A program made the position numbers and the translations under genes. A stretch of DNA of 64,000 bases from contig NC_068976.1 of NCBI RefSeq assembly GCF_016808095.1, forward strand, positions 16,331,663 through 16,395,662, given 5' to 3'. Every line of letters begins with the position of its first letter. Position 1 is the first letter of the stretch. Shown piece by piece: positions 33,717 through 46,060 of the stretch. The notes under the pieces were generated by a model that made no database searches, was not told the origin of the DNA, and saw only the letters and a program-made list of their open reading frames with translations. The stretch is from Vigna angularis (lineage: Eukaryota; Streptophyta; Magnoliopsida; Fabales; Fabaceae).

Positions 33717-34214
33717 AATTTATCTCAAATTCACTCAAATTCATTCAATCACTCTCTTTCAAATAATCACCCTCAAATGAACCCTAAGATTTAATATTTG
33801 TTGAAAACGTTGAAACAATGTTTTATGTTTTTATCATTGATTCATTACTTTTACATTATGAAAAATGATAATGAATCAAAGCTTCAAAGTTAATTTAATT
33901 TATAATTAGGGTCTCATTTTTTGTATTGTGTTTTTTTTCTCCAAGAGTGGGTCTGAATATTATTGAAATGACTGGTGGGATAGGCGATTTTCTAAATGAA
34001 TTATATTCATTTAAAAAATTAAGTAAATTTAATATATGCTTAAGTTTTAATTTATTTAATTATATTAATTAGTTGCAAGAATAAAAAAGATTAGGGGAAG
34101 TAATTGAAAGAAAAAACATGAAAATAAATAACAAATACTTTTTATTGATCAAGATGTATTTCTTATTATCAAGTAGGAATATTATATTTTCTAACAATTT
34201 TTTCTTGCTATAAA

Positions 34215-34644
34215 TTATAATATTTTTTTACACTTTTGTATGCAAGTATTCATCTCATTGTTCACCGCATCAGGAGCACCTGGAAAACATGTAAAATTAA
34301 TGGTCAAAATCATAAACAAGCAAATAAATTATAAAAATAATGAGAAAAAAATAGTGAAATAAAACATCAAAAAAACAATATAAAACCATGATAGAAGAAC
34401 ATATTTAATAATACCTACCGTCGTTGATGGCGTTAGACTTCATTGAGTGACAATCACTTATACAATTATAAACATGATCATTGGAAAATTGGCTACAGTG
34501 CGACTTACAATGACCCATACATCTCTCAAACAATTCTGTAGAAATTGCTGCGAAATAACATCGAATTCTACACTTGAGATCGCATAAAAAACCATGACTT
34601 AATACGGGTTGTGCAAAATTTAACAAAATCATAATTGTAAACAT
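34215..34644 (-). CDS. L4: cysteine-rich peptide gene (subtype C) with lost ancestral start
   Basis: Exon 2 is 34279-34215. Exon 1 ends at 34419 with GT at 34418. The codon in the position of the usual start, 34677..34675, is ACG instead of ATG. The next in-frame Met is at 34644, inside the signal peptide, leaving MFTIMILLN as a shortened but still hydrophobic leader and 96 codons plus stop. All ten cysteines, the splice sites and the stop are intact, so the gene could still work if the shorter leader does. A 231-bp duplication places a second promoter and an intact but unconnected start codon further upstream. Confidence 0.75.
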
Positions 34645-34649
34645 AACCC

Positions 34650-35111
34650 CAATAGATTTTATCTCAATTTTCCCCGTAATTCTTTTCTAAGTTATCTTTA
34701 AGATTATGAAATTGTGGAAAAGGTAAATCTCACATGTTTCATGAAGGCTAGACATCAATTTATAGAAAAATGATTGATATACATTTTTACGCTTGAAAAT
34801 ATCTAGTAATAAAAAATTATTAATAATTTATTTATTATTTTCTATTATAATTAATATATATAATTAATGTAATGTTTTGGCTTTAGATTTTATCTCAATT
34901 TTCCCCATAATTCTTTTCTAAGTTATCTTTAAGATTATGAAATTGTGCAAAAGGTAAATCTCACTTGTGATGTTTCATGAAGGCTAGACATCAATTTATA
35001 GAAAAATGATTGATATACATTTTTACGCTTGAAAATATTTAGTAATAAAAAAGTATTAATAATTTATTTATTATTTTCTATTATAATTAATATATATAAT
35101 TAATGTAATGT
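34650..35111. repeat. 231-bp tandem duplication of the L4 promoter and start region
   Basis: ATCTCAATTTTCCCCGTAAT at 34661 and ATCTCAATTTTCCCCATAAT at 34892 begin the corresponding parts of two units 231 bp apart. Each contains the TATA box (34758-34764 and 34994-35000). The distal unit keeps ATG at 34908..34906, followed by only 13 more codons before TAA, so it would act as an upstream open frame for L4. Confidence 0.85.
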
Positions 35112-35795
35112 TTTGGCTTTGTATCTTATTTAAAACAATATTTAAATGATAAATGACTTATTAAAAGGTATTAAATGAAAAAATAGATTATACCAACAAA
35201 AAAGGAACGAAAGGAGAGAAAATTGGGAAGAATGTAGAATCCCACAAACTAAATAGATTTACCTAACTTGAATGAGACTAGAAATTCAACATGGAATAAT
35301 CGAAAATAAAAGCATGATTTTGTGTTAGCCAATATTTAAAAATGTTTTGTAAAACATGATATTGTCACTAATTCCTAAAAAGAGATATAAAAAGAAAAAG
35401 TGAAAGTAAAATGTTTCTTAATGCTAATGGAAGTTTCACAATCTTTATTAATGGTAGATATTCAATGCATATAGATGCATATATTTGTTGTGCCTCATTT
35501 CTTAGATGGTTATCTACCATTATTTTTAAGATATTCAAACATGATTACCATATCTCATAGTTTCATATAAAGAGTTCCATTAGAAAGTATAACACACAAA
35601 ATCATTTTTTCATACTTTCACTTATACTGTATATAAACCCGTAAGTTTTTACTTGCTTAAGCATCATAAAGCTTTTTGTAATTTGATTTTTTTTTTGTAT
35701 GGACCGACCTACCTTGCAAAGGTATCTCAAGATTCCATCACATGTCTTATAAACCCAAAATTTAGAATTGATAAAAACATTTGTAATCCATCGTG
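35112..35795. other. Spacer on the promoter side of L4
   Basis: Same layout as behind L2, L6 and L7. No gene seen. Confidence 0.5.
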
Positions 35796-36040
35796 GGACA
35801 ACAGTAAAGTAGCCATCAAGATGCCACTGAGGAGCCTTAGCCCAACTCGTGGCCATTTGAGACTGGATAAATCTCTAGGCTTTGCCCGAATTCAAAATCG
35901 ATAGAGACATTCACCTTATTGCTGAAAGAAGCCAAAAATTCACAGGTACATGAGTCCAACTTGAACTTCTAAGACGTAAGGGTACATATGTGATCAGAAC
36001 TTCTACCCTTTTATTTCAAAAACTGGGCAAGCTAACCTTG
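35795..36040 (+). pseudogene. Ty3-gypsy gag relic (short form), next to L4
   Basis: Degraded copy of the first third of the gag relic, recognised from alignment with 26271-26500 and 50735-51000. It contains no usable frame. Confidence 0.6.
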
Positions 36041-36114
36041 ATTTTCATTTTTTTTAGTTTGTATATTGAAGTTTCAAGAGAATTTGATTTTGAGTTATGG
36101 TTGTTAGAAAAGTA

Positions 36115-36200
36115 GCCCTTATATCTCAAGCCAAGAGGGGGTGAATTGGATTTTAAAATTTTTTAAAAATCTTTGAAGATCTTTAAATCTTGAAATCAAT
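36115..36200. mobile_element. Truncated repeat beginning AGCCAAGAGGGGGTGAATTG
   Basis: Starts like the longer element at 51100-51560 and sits at the same place relative to the short gag relic, so the insertion is older than the block duplication. Here only about 80 bp survive before the sequence joins the L5 pseudogene. Confidence 0.5.
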
Positions 36201-36283
36201 TATTAAAATCACGAGAAAAAAAAAACAGTGAAATAAAATAGGGAAAAATAATAAAAACCATGAAAGAAGAAAATATTTAAAAA

Positions 36284-36549
36284 TATATGTCATTGTTAAT
36301 GGCGGCAAACTTTATTAAGTGACAATTATTGATACAATTATAAAAAGGATGATTGTATAATTTGCTACACCCTGACTCACAATGAGTGACACAATTATGA
36401 AACATTTATTGAGTAAATCCTTGAAACACACATTGGGCTCTACACTTCACAATGCAGAAAATACCATGACTTAATACGGGTTGTGCAAAGTTTAATAAAA
36501 TCATAATCGTAATCATAACCCCAATACATTTTATTTCAATTTTCCCCAT
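36284..36549 (-). pseudogene. L5: cysteine-rich peptide pseudogene (subtype A)
   Basis: The exon 1 start codon at 36549..36547 and the signal peptide are intact. A nonsense codon TAA at 36408..36406 stands where L1 has a Glu codon, the donor GT has become AC, and exon 2 is absent because the sequence breaks off at the neighbouring repeat remnant. The rest of exon 1 still matches L1 closely. It lies beside a long-form gag relic, as L1 does. Confidence 0.88.
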
Positions 36550-36754
36550 AACTCTTTTCTAAATTCTCTCTAAGATTATTAAATTTTCCCCATAACTTAT
36601 TTAAAACAATATTTAAATAATAATTGACTTACTAAAAGGTATTAAATGAAAAAGATAGATTATACTAAAGAAAGAGAACGAAAGGAGAGAAAATCGAGAA
36701 GAGCATAAAATACCACAAATTAAATGGAGAACAACCAATCATGCAACAATAGTA

Positions 36755-37400
36755 AAGGAGTCATCAAGACACCACTCTAGAAGTCCTGGCCCAACTCGTG
36801 ACTAATGGAGATGGGACAAATCTCAAGGCTATCCGTGAATTCACAACCCGTGGAGACATTCACCTCATTGCCGAAATAAGCCAAATTATTTATGAGTACA
36901 AGAGTTCAACGTGAACTTCCAGGACGTAAGGGTACACCTCCGACAGTACCATCGATCCAACCACTCATTTGAAAGCTTATTTGACCTAGGTACACATTCA
37001 TACTCGAGAAAAGATAGTGTGTTGTTGGTTGTTCCCTACCAGTCTGAATGTTCATGCCCTAGACTGGTATTATACATTACCTCATAATTCGGTAGATTCC
37101 CTCAATACGTTGAGCACGATCTTTAAAGCTCAACTTATTGATTACAAAATAGTTCTAATCACATTGGCCTCTTTGAAGTGCACAAAACAAGAAGAGAATG
37201 AGACTCTCCGACACTTCATGGAAAGGTTCACCATTGCAACAACCAACATACTTAATTTGACCCCCTTAGTGATTATGCATTCTTCGATATGTGATCTTTA
37301 ACCCGAACCATTATCGGACTCAATCTTCAAGAAGTGGTCTAAGAACATGGACGCACTCAAAGAGCGGGTCATCCAATAGGCCTTAACAACAATAATAAAT
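36755..37400 (+). pseudogene. Ty3-gypsy gag relic (long form), next to L5
   Basis: Near copy of the relic beside L1, lacking roughly 100 bp in its first half. The longest surviving frame is 37017-37301 and includes ALDWYYTLPHNSVDSLN and EENETLRHFMERF. Stops and frame shifts leave it non-functional. Confidence 0.75.
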
Positions 37401-37439
37401 GTAGAATTATCGAAAAGACAACAACCCAATATAAGTAGC

Positions 37440-37709
37440 ACACTCCGCTTAATATTAGTTGTCAACACCCAATTTCGTCAGGATAATTAAACAAGAAAAT
37501 GAAGATTAAAATTAATGAAAAAAATAAAAAATAAAAGAAACATAAAATAATGGTGTAAAGAACATATACTTATTATTTTGAAGAAAAATATATATTCTTT
37601 TATTTTTATTATTTATTTTTTATTCCTTTCTTTTTTTTTCAAGAAAAAAAAGAAAGGAGTTGTTTTCTTATCAGAATTTTAAGATTAAAGTGCTCTGAAT
37701 TATTAAAGA

Positions 37710-37801
<92 letters not shown>

Positions 37802-38780
37802 ATATAAAAAGCAGAAAAACAACAAAAAGAGTGATAGTTCAAATTGGAAAAAGAATTAAAAAGACTTAATTCTCATTAAAACTTGACATTTTTCACTAAT
37901 AATAAACATGCAATGCATATAATCATTGTGACATAATTTTTGAGATATTTATTCACTATTGTGTCTAACATGTTCAAGCATAGCGACCTTCTCGTCCTAG
38001 CATGAACTTGATCAGGGAGTACAATACACAAAATCATTCTTCATACGCTTACTTATACTTGAAACAATTCTCTAAGCTCTTACTTACTTAAGCATAAGTT
38101 TGGACCAACCTATCTTGCAAAGATATCATCAAGATTTCGCCACGTGTTTTAAAAAACCTAAATCCAAAATCGATAAGAACAATTTTATATTAGATATGTA
38201 TGTGAAATTTATAGGTAACACACCCTTATAACTTATGTACGGATTCATACTTATAAATTATTTTATTAATAGTTAAAAATTATTGTTTTACGAAATCTAT
38301 GAGTAAATTTCGTATGTAAATAATACGTATTGTTCAATTTACTTATAAATAGGTAATATGCGTATTTAATGTTCAATTTACCTACCGATTAGGATTGGTA
38401 AATAATATCTATAAGTAATGTTTAATTTACTTACAAATTTGTATCCGTATGTAATAATTGGTAAATAAATTTTGATTTTTGTTGTTGTAGTTTGTATGTT
38501 GGAGTTTCAAGAGAATTTGATTTTTTTTTTTGTTTTAGATTTATTGTGTAATGGTTATGGTTAGCATTTGACATAATGAAGAGATTAATAACTTATTTAT
38601 TTGTTACTTTTTACTTCAAAGTATACGGAACTTTAGAGTAGGAAAATTAATTTTAATCTAAAAGTTAAATTATAAGTAAGTAATCTATTTTGTGTTTTGT
38701 CTTGATATTTTTGCAAGTGAAAAGGCTAAAAAAATTAATTAAAAACTTAGGCATACAGGTTTACATATTGAGATTGAAAA
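37440..38780. other. Low-complexity and LTR-like spacer
   Basis: This part lies between the gag relic and the hAT MITE and is longer than the equivalent stretch beside L1, so it includes inserted DNA. It holds the AT microsatellite at 37711 and repeated ATTTACTTATAAAT-like motifs at 38190-38470. No gene seen. Confidence 0.45.
37711..37796. repeat. (AT)n microsatellite, about 86 bp
   Basis: Uninterrupted alternating TA. It produces a Tyr-Ile shadow frame on the minus strand. Confidence 0.95.
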
Positions 38781-38789
38781 AAATTAAAG

Positions 38790-39228
38790 TAAGAGTGGCA
38801 AAAATGTCAACTTGGTCCAGTAGATTAGCCTACTACTTTTATTAAATTTATTATTATTTTTTTTTAAATTTAAAATTTAAAATTTGTTTACATATATACT
38901 TATAAATAAATATATAAAACATTTGTAATCAAATAAATATTTTTCAAGTGTTAATGATTTAAATTATAATAGTATTGTATATTTATATTTTTACAAAAAT
39001 ATAATATAGAAAGTTTAAACTTTTAAATTATTTTAATTATAATTTTTAAATTAATAAAAATGAAAAAAAAAACGGGTTAGCTAAGAACATGTTGATTTTT
39101 GACTTGCCAATTTTGCAAGTTAGGTAGGGTGAGTCGAAACAATCTAATGAATTGAAAATTTCAACTTAGTCTGTCGTGTTTTGACGGGTTGTTGGGCTAG
39201 TAGGCCACAACCCACTTTGTCACTCCTA
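38790..39228. mobile_element. hAT-type MITE, 439 bp, paralogue of the one at 27142
   Basis: Starts TAAGAGTGGCAAAAATG and ends CTTTGTCACTCCTA, with flanking AATTAAAG and AACAAAAG. It is diverged and internally shorter than the 27-kb copy and occupies the matching position. Confidence 0.7.
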
Positions 39229-39986
39229 AACAAAAGTTAAGGGGAAATTTTAAAATAAAAATATTATCTTTACTAATATTTATGAATTGTAAATTTTGGA
39301 AATTTTTAATATGTAAGGATGAATGTATAAATTTTAAGAGTTTGTAAATGTTCTAGGTAAAATATATGGTATATAGAGATTTTTTTTAAGAATTGATTTT
39401 GATTTGTGTTATGTGAATGAAGTGATAATAAAATTGGAGAACAATGTTTTTAAAACTTGTCGATCAAATAAATATTTTTTTCAATGGATCACTTGTCATC
39501 TAAACTACGTTATTGTCAAAAGTAAATGGAAAATTCATCGAGAATATTCCTTAGCCAAAAAAACCTTAACTTCTTTTCCTAAGTTAATTTTGTTTAAATA
39601 CTTTATACTTAGAATTATTAAAATTAATACAGTTGCATGAAGAATGATAACAGTACAAAGCTTCAAATTTAATTTAATTTATAGTTTGTGTTTTTTTCTC
39701 GATCTTAATATTGTTGAAATGATAGTGTTGTAGGCGATTTTCTAAATGAATTATATTCGTTTAGAAAAATGAGTAAAATTAATATATGCTTAAGTTTTAA
39801 TTTGTTTAATTATATTAATTAGTTGCAAGAATAAAAAAGATTATGGGAAGTAATTGAAAGAAAAAATGAGACAATAAATAACAAATACTTTTTTTATTGA
39901 TCACGCACGCTGTATTTTTTATTGTCGAGTAGAAATATTATTTTTTCTAATAATTTTTTCTTGCTATAAATTATAATATTTTTTTA
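39229..39986. other. AT-rich spacer with the empty site of the Pack-MULE
   Basis: Paralogous to 27662-29390 but without the 975-bp element. ACTACGTTA near 39504 is the unoccupied target. No gene. Confidence 0.6.
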
Positions 39987-40397
39987 CACTTTTGTATAGA
40001 AGTATTGATCTTGTTCACATTATCAGGAACAATTAATATTTAATAGTCAAAATCATAAACAAGCAAATAAATTATAAAAATAATGAAAAAAAAGTGAAAT
40101 AAAATATAAAAAAACAATATAAAATCATGATAGAAGAACATATTTAAGAATACGTTATGGCGTTAACTTATCACTTATACAATTATGAAAAGGATGATTG
40201 GATAGTTGGCTACAATGTGACTTACAATAATTGACACATATGTTAAACAATCCTTTAGAAGTAATTTTTAATGTTGCACATTGAACTTTATACTTCAATT
40301 GGCAAAAAAAACCATGACTTAATACGGGTTGTGCAAAATTTAATAAAATCATAATCCTAATCATAATTCCAATAGATTTTATCTCAAATTTTCCAAT
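39987..40397 (-). pseudogene. L6: cysteine-rich peptide pseudogene (subtype B)
   Basis: The position of the start codon (40397..40395) reads ATT. An upstream in-frame Met at 40439 exists but is not conserved as a start. Cysteine 2 of the first cluster is Tyr. A deletion in the third cluster shifts the frame into an early stop and removes the donor. In exon 2 the acceptor AG is gone and a Cys codon has become Ser. The TATA box at 40487..40481 remains. Confidence 0.88.
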
Positions 40398-41207
40398 AAA
40401 TCTTTTCAAAATGCTCTTTAAGATCATGAAATTGTACAAAAGTTAAATGTCACTTGTAGTTTCATGAAAGCTAAACATGAATTTATAGAAAAATAATTGA
40501 TATACATTTATAGAAAAATAATTGATATACCCTTGAAAATAGAAATAAAAAAATATTAATAATTTACTTATTGTTTTCCCTTATAATTAATATATAATTA
40601 ATGTAACATTTTAACTTTGTATTTTATTTAAAACAATATTTAAATGATAATTGATTGAATAAAAGGTTTTAAATAAAAAACATAGATTATACCAAAGGAC
40701 CAAAATGATAGAAAATTGAGAAGAACATATAATCCCACAAACTAGATGGACTTGTCTCACTTTAGTTGAGACTAGAGATTCAATATGAAACATTTGAAAA
40801 TAAAAACATGATTTTGTGTTAACCAATGTTTAAAAATGTTTTGTAAAGCATGATTGAAAAAAAAAGATAAAAAAAAGGAAAAATGAAAGTAAAATGTTTT
40901 TGTACATGTTAGTATAGAGAATTTAGATAGATATTCAATACTTATAAATGCGTATATTTGTTGTGCCTCATTTCTTATATGGTTATATACTATTATTTTT
41001 AAGATATTCAAACATGATCAACATATATCATAGTTTCATGTAAAGAGTTCCATTAAAAAATATAACACACAATTTTTTTTTTTCATACTTTCACTTATAC
41101 TTTAAATAAATCATTAAGTTTTTACTTACTTAAGCATCATAAAATTTTGTGCAATTGGATTTTTTTTTTCTGACTGGACCTACCTACCTTGCAAAGGTAT
41201 CTTAAAA

Positions 41208-41740
41208 GAGTGTTTCATCCTACACCTCCAAGATCTCATCCTGCACTTCCAAAAATTCCACTTTTAACCTTCTGACATTTCGTTATTATCCTACACCTTT
41301 AATTTTATAAAAAATTTATTTTTAATTTTAATAAATATATTTTTATTTTTTTTCTTTTTCTTGTTAAAAAAACTCTACACCACCTTAATAATAATTAAAT
41401 TTAAAATTCTAATATTATTTAATATAATTTTATATTTTAATAATTATTAAAATATAATTTATATTATAATAATAGTTATTATTTTTTTATTATTTTATTT
41501 ATAAGTTTTTAATACAATTATTATTATAATATAAATCATATTTTAATAATTATTAAAATATAAAATTATATTAAATAATATTTAAATTTTAAATTAAAGT
41601 AAATTATTATTAAGGTGGTGAATAAGAAAGAAAAGAAAATGAAAAAATATTTATTAAAGTTAGGATGAAATGTTAGAAAGTTAAAAATGTAATTTTAGAA
41701 GGTGCATGATGATATCTTGGAGGTGTAGGATGAAACACTC
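41208..41740. mobile_element. MULE-type MITE, 533 bp, perfect 26-bp terminal inverted repeats
   Basis: The ends are GAGTGTTTCATCCTACACCT plus CCAAGA and their exact reverse complement. The interior is almost pure A/T with no coding capacity. It belongs to the same family as the element at 52474. Paralogous positions at 30650 and 35720 show that 11 bp (TTTCATCACAT) are missing at the insertion point and that there is no clear target duplication. Confidence 0.8.
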
Positions 41741-41784
41741 GTCTTACAAACCCAAAATTTAGAATTAATAAAAACATTTGGAAC

Positions 41785-42030
41785 CAGTCATGGGTTAAAA
41801 ATACCACTCTAGGAACTCTAGTCAAACTCGTGGCTATTCGAGACAAAACAAATCTCTAGGCTTTGTCCGAATTCACAAATCGTAGAGACATTTATCTTAT
41901 CACCGAAAAAAGCTAAAAACTTCAGGAATACATAAGTCCAACGTGAAGTTTGAGAACATAAGGGTAAACTTGTGACTTTCTAATCAGAACTTCCATCCTT
42001 TTGTTTTAAATTCTGTGCGAGCTAACCTTG
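41785..42030 (+). pseudogene. Ty3-gypsy gag relic (short form), next to L6
   Basis: Same extent and end point as the relics beside L2, L4 and L7. Fully degraded. Confidence 0.6.
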
Positions 42031-43490
42031 ATTTTTATTTTATTATTATTTTTTGTAGTTTGTATATTGGAGTTTTGAGAAAATTTGATTGTGTTATGGT
42101 TAAGATTTCACACTATGAAAATAATGACTTAATTACTTCTTACTTTTTACTTTAATGTATAAGGAACTTTGGAAAAGAAAAACTAATTTTAATTTAAAAG
42201 TTAAGTTATAAGTGAGTAACTTATTTATGTGATATCTTGATACTTTTGCATGTGAAAAGGTTAGAAATATTAATTAATAATTTAGGCATACATGTATACA
42301 GGTTGAGATTCTTAAAAAATATATATCATTTTAGTTATTTTCATTTAGATGATTTTATTATGTTATATCTATAAGTTTAGAATATATTTATTTTGTTTAT
42401 TAAGATCTAATTTTATCCGTTTAAGCGATGTTACATATTTATAATAAATTATAAAACAATTATATTTATTTTAAGAATTATAGTGATAGTTATATTGTCA
42501 TAAAAAATTACTGTGATATTTTTATTAATAGTATTAACTAGTGAAAACATTTGTGTGGGCCTTTTTTTTTTAGTAAAAGTTTTACTAAATTATAAAATAT
42601 TTTTATAAAATGATAATTATTAAATAAATATTTTATATAATTTTATTATAGATAATTTGTGTAGATGATTTATTTATCACGAGTAATTATTTGAATTAAA
42701 AAAATAATTATAAAAGAAAATAAAACTGGAAAGTAGTATTTTATTATAAGTAATTTATTTAAATTTTAAAAAATAGAAATAAAAAAATACATAGATACCG
42801 AAAGAGAAAATGTTTTATTAAATTTAAAAAATAAGGTGAACGAAGTGAATCCTCTTATTAATCAATAGTATAGATAATGAAATTCATGTAAATTTTCTTT
42901 TATCAATCAAATTAATACTGCGTATATAAAAGTTTTTGTTAACTACTTTGAAGAATTGTTGTAATAAGGCAATGACATGCAAACATCAATATTTATTCGA
43001 TAAAACTTATATTAGAAAGCAATTACACATTTGTTTTCTCTCTGTATATATGTATACGTATTTCAGAAATCTTTCTAATAATCTAATATTTATATTTTCT
43101 TCTCGAAGAAAAAAAATGATAGTAAATATTTAGTATTTCCATGATGTTAAATTTTTAGGTTATTTAATAAAAAAAAATATTTACAATCTAATTTCAAAAT
43201 GGATATGTAACATCTTAATTATATAGTATTAGATTTATCAAATATTTAATAAAATATAACGATAACATGAATGAGAATAAATTTTTTTAATATAATTATA
43301 TACAATACATAACTATAAATTTAATTCTATATACAAGTCAATTAGAACAAAATTATGTACATATAGTCTAGATAAGACTAAACATTAGTTGTTATTCTAT
43401 CCAAAGTTTTATGTCACTTATTTATTTTGTTGATATAATTACAATACGTTATTGTATAGTTTTAAATTTGTATTATCTTATATTTTTAAT
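42030..43490. other. AT-rich spacer of the repeated block
   Basis: Paralogous to 31000-32100, with the GGTGAACGAAGTGAATCCTC form of the landmark at 42834. No gene seen. Confidence 0.55.
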
Positions 43491-44640
43491 ATGATGTATT
43501 GGCTTATTGGTAGAGATGTGTGTCTAAAATTAAACGAAAATGGTTTATTAAATTAAAAATGAAAAGGAAGGAGAGTAAGATTAGAGACACGTAAAGAATG
43601 AAGACAAAGAAAAAGAGAGTGGGAAGTTTATCTTGTTTTATTTAATGATAAATAAGGATATTTGCTTGATTTTCTTTTGAGTGTATAGAAAGTGCTTATA
43701 TATGTAATTGTTAAAATAAGTGAAAACTTTGAGTAATGCCTAATACTTTTGCTGTTTGGGTAATTTATTGAATTTTGTTAGGTTTTATAATCATCATGCG
43801 ACAATAATTAATGGTTTAGCATTTCTTGGAATGCCATAGAATTCTTTTAAAAAGGATAAAGTCTTGAATAAATGGTTTTAAAGAACGAAAAAAACATATT
43901 TTTAAACAGTTTGATTTAAGTGTTGTAGTTAAGAAATTTTAATTGCCCAAAATTTTAATTTGGTGTAAGCCATAATTAGCTTCTGAAATCTGAACCAATA
44001 ATTCTAAACATAAAGATATTTCCTTTTCTTCTCCCAAATACCCTAATGAGAAAACTTTCCTAAGTTTTTTTTATTTTTTTATTTTTCTCCCAAGGTCTCT
44101 GTTTGACGATGGCTGGCGAAAGCAGCAGCGACCCGTTGCGAGGGTTACCGGCGATAACAACGTAGTGAATCGCGATCCCACTCTTGCAATTTAGGGTTCC
44201 TAATCTGGTTTCTGATTTGGGAATTTGGGTTGTTGTTTTTCCCTTGTAGGTTTTGGTCTCGTCTTTTTGAGCTAGGGTTTCAAATGGAGATTTCGAATTG
44301 AAATTGAATTTAGAATTTCTGAAATTAGGAATTTGGAGGTTAGGGCTTTCAAAATTTTGGATTTTTTTCCTGATTTCTCTTTTGGGCTGGGAATTCTATT
44401 TCGTCTACGTTGATTCAAGGCGTGAATTGGAGCTGATCCTTTTTTTCTGTTTTGTTATTTGAGAAGGCGAAGTTTTCGTTTTTGAATTTGGATATGGGGT
44501 TTCAGCTCTTCGTGTTGATTTGAATTGGGTTTCTTGAGCTCGTAGATTGGTTTACCTTTAAGAGATTGGTTTACCTTTAAAATTGGTTTCGTTCGGCTTT
44601 TGGGTATGATGGTTTCCACCTTCGAGGTGGTGGCCAGTGA
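43490..44640 (+). mobile_element. LTR-like sequence with pol III-like box and leader-like region
   Basis: TTGGCTTATTGGTAGAG at 43499-43515 resembles the tRNA-like box A seen at 17909. Purine-rich sequence (43555-43625) and a GC-richer leader-like part (44100-44600) follow. A 19-codon frame MAGESSSDPLRGL starts at 44109 and stops at once; I do not call it a gene. The part from about 44640 on is the duplicated segment. Confidence 0.4.
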
Positions 44641-44828
44641 CGACGGGCACAGGTTCAAACTGGATGGCAGTGGGCCTTGGGTGGGTGTGGTTGAACCTGG
44701 TTGGGCCTGTACAGGCCCATTGTTGGATTTTGTGAGCCTCAGATTTTGCAATCACTTAGATAGAACGTTTTTTTTTTTTTAAAAAAAAGAAAAGTAATGA
44801 AATTTTAAATTAATTGAAAATCGAAATA

Positions 44829-44829
44829 A

Positions 44830-44873
<44 letters not shown>
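44829..44873. repeat. (AAT)n microsatellite
   Basis: Fifteen AAT units. The partner copy at 53886-53938 is slightly longer. Confidence 0.95.
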
Positions 44874-44936
44874 GACAAAGACTATTTCTCTAAAATTAAA
44901 ATAAGAAGAAATAAAATCAATTAATTAACAACGGAC

Positions 44937-45072
44937 AAAATTCGAATTAAGAATTAATTGGGTTTAAAGAGGAAAATAACAAAATTTGAATTAAGAATTA
45001 ATTGGGTTTAAAGAGGAAAATAACGAATTTAGAAATAAGAATTAATTGGATTTAAAGAAGAAAATAATGAAA
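44937..45072. repeat. 45-bp tandem repeat, three units
   Basis: GAATTAAGAATTAATTGGGT followed by TTAAAGAGGAAAATAAC recurs three times with drift. Matching units lie at 53998-54133. Confidence 0.85.
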
Positions 45073-45844
45073 TTATAATGATTAATTAGAATATTAAATG
45101 ATTTACTAATTTTGGTTTTGTGAAAGAGGAAAATAAGGTTAAAATTATTAATTAGATTAATAAATGATTTATTAATTTTGGTTTGTTATTAATTGATATT
45201 TAATTATTTATTTTGTAATCTGTTTATTGGAATGAAATCCATTATTATTGGAATGGAATTCATGAAGGGTTTACGTTGAATACATTGGATTTTAAACGAG
45301 ACTTTAGATAATTATGAATGAATAATGTTAAATAGTGGATGAGAATAATTGTTTTCTTTAAGTATATGATGAATTTTGACTAATGATTGGAATGAGTAAA
45401 TGTTGGAGTTGTACTTGATTGTGTGGTTGATGAGATAAGAGTGGAAGATAAGTCTACTTGTTGTTCCTAGTAAAACTTGAGACTATCGATCGTCTGATAC
45501 GGGATAGCGACTTCTTTTGGCTTTATGTGCGAAAAGGGGTGCTCAAGTATTGAACCTTCTTTGTTTGGGGCGATAGTGTTTGCTTTGTCCTTGTGTGGTA
45601 GAAAACATGTTCCTTAGTCAGGATGAGAGGACTACTCGAGCAGATCGACAGGAGAGGCTATAGGTTTGTATGGTAGGGTATAAGAGTGTGACTGATTCCT
45701 TTCATGTGGAATTCATGGTATTATGAGGGCTGATGGTGTTATTCATGATGAGGTTAATTCTGATGGAGGTACATGTGATGATGATTTGTAGTGATGATGT
45801 GTTTGGAGATGAGGTTGATAAGGATGACGTTGATGGTATGATCG

Positions 45845-46058
45845 AGCTGTAGAAGGTCACCCATCCCAGAATTACTCCAAGCTAAGCACGCTTAACTATG
45901 GAATTCTTATGAGTTAGGCTACCGAAAAGCAAATGCATTTTGGTGATATGAGTAGCCAAATCAATCCCTTTAAGCTATCCTTCAACTGTATAGTCCCATA
46001 CCTATACAGTCTCCAGATCCCTCTCATTCCGGTGTATGTTCGATTCGTCCATGTACCC
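45845..46058 (-). mobile_element. Cassandra-type TRIM LTR fragment with antisense 5S rRNA sequence
   Basis: GGTCACCCATCCCAG (45855-45869) and AAGCACGCTTAACTATGGAA (45884-45903) are close to the reverse complement of plant 5S rRNA around its internal promoter. The following text (CCGGTGTATGTTCGATTCGT near 46032) matches what I recall of Cassandra LTRs, which carry a 5S-derived pol III promoter. The usual end TGTTACA is missing; the sequence joins a truncated hAT element at about 46060. It is not a functional 5S gene. Confidence 0.7.
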
Positions 46059-46060
46059 CT

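Noticed and set aside
41199..41749. Nine-base target duplication around the 533-bp MITE
   Set aside because: Paralogous empty sites show both flanks were already there, separated by 11 bp, so the apparent duplication is not real.
44109..44168. Short frame MAGESSSDPLRGL
   Set aside because: Nineteen codons then a stop, inside LTR-like DNA; no continuation by splicing that I could find.
45845..45960. A functional 5S rRNA gene
   Set aside because: Only the internal promoter part is close to 5S; the rest is diverged and the context is a Cassandra-type LTR.
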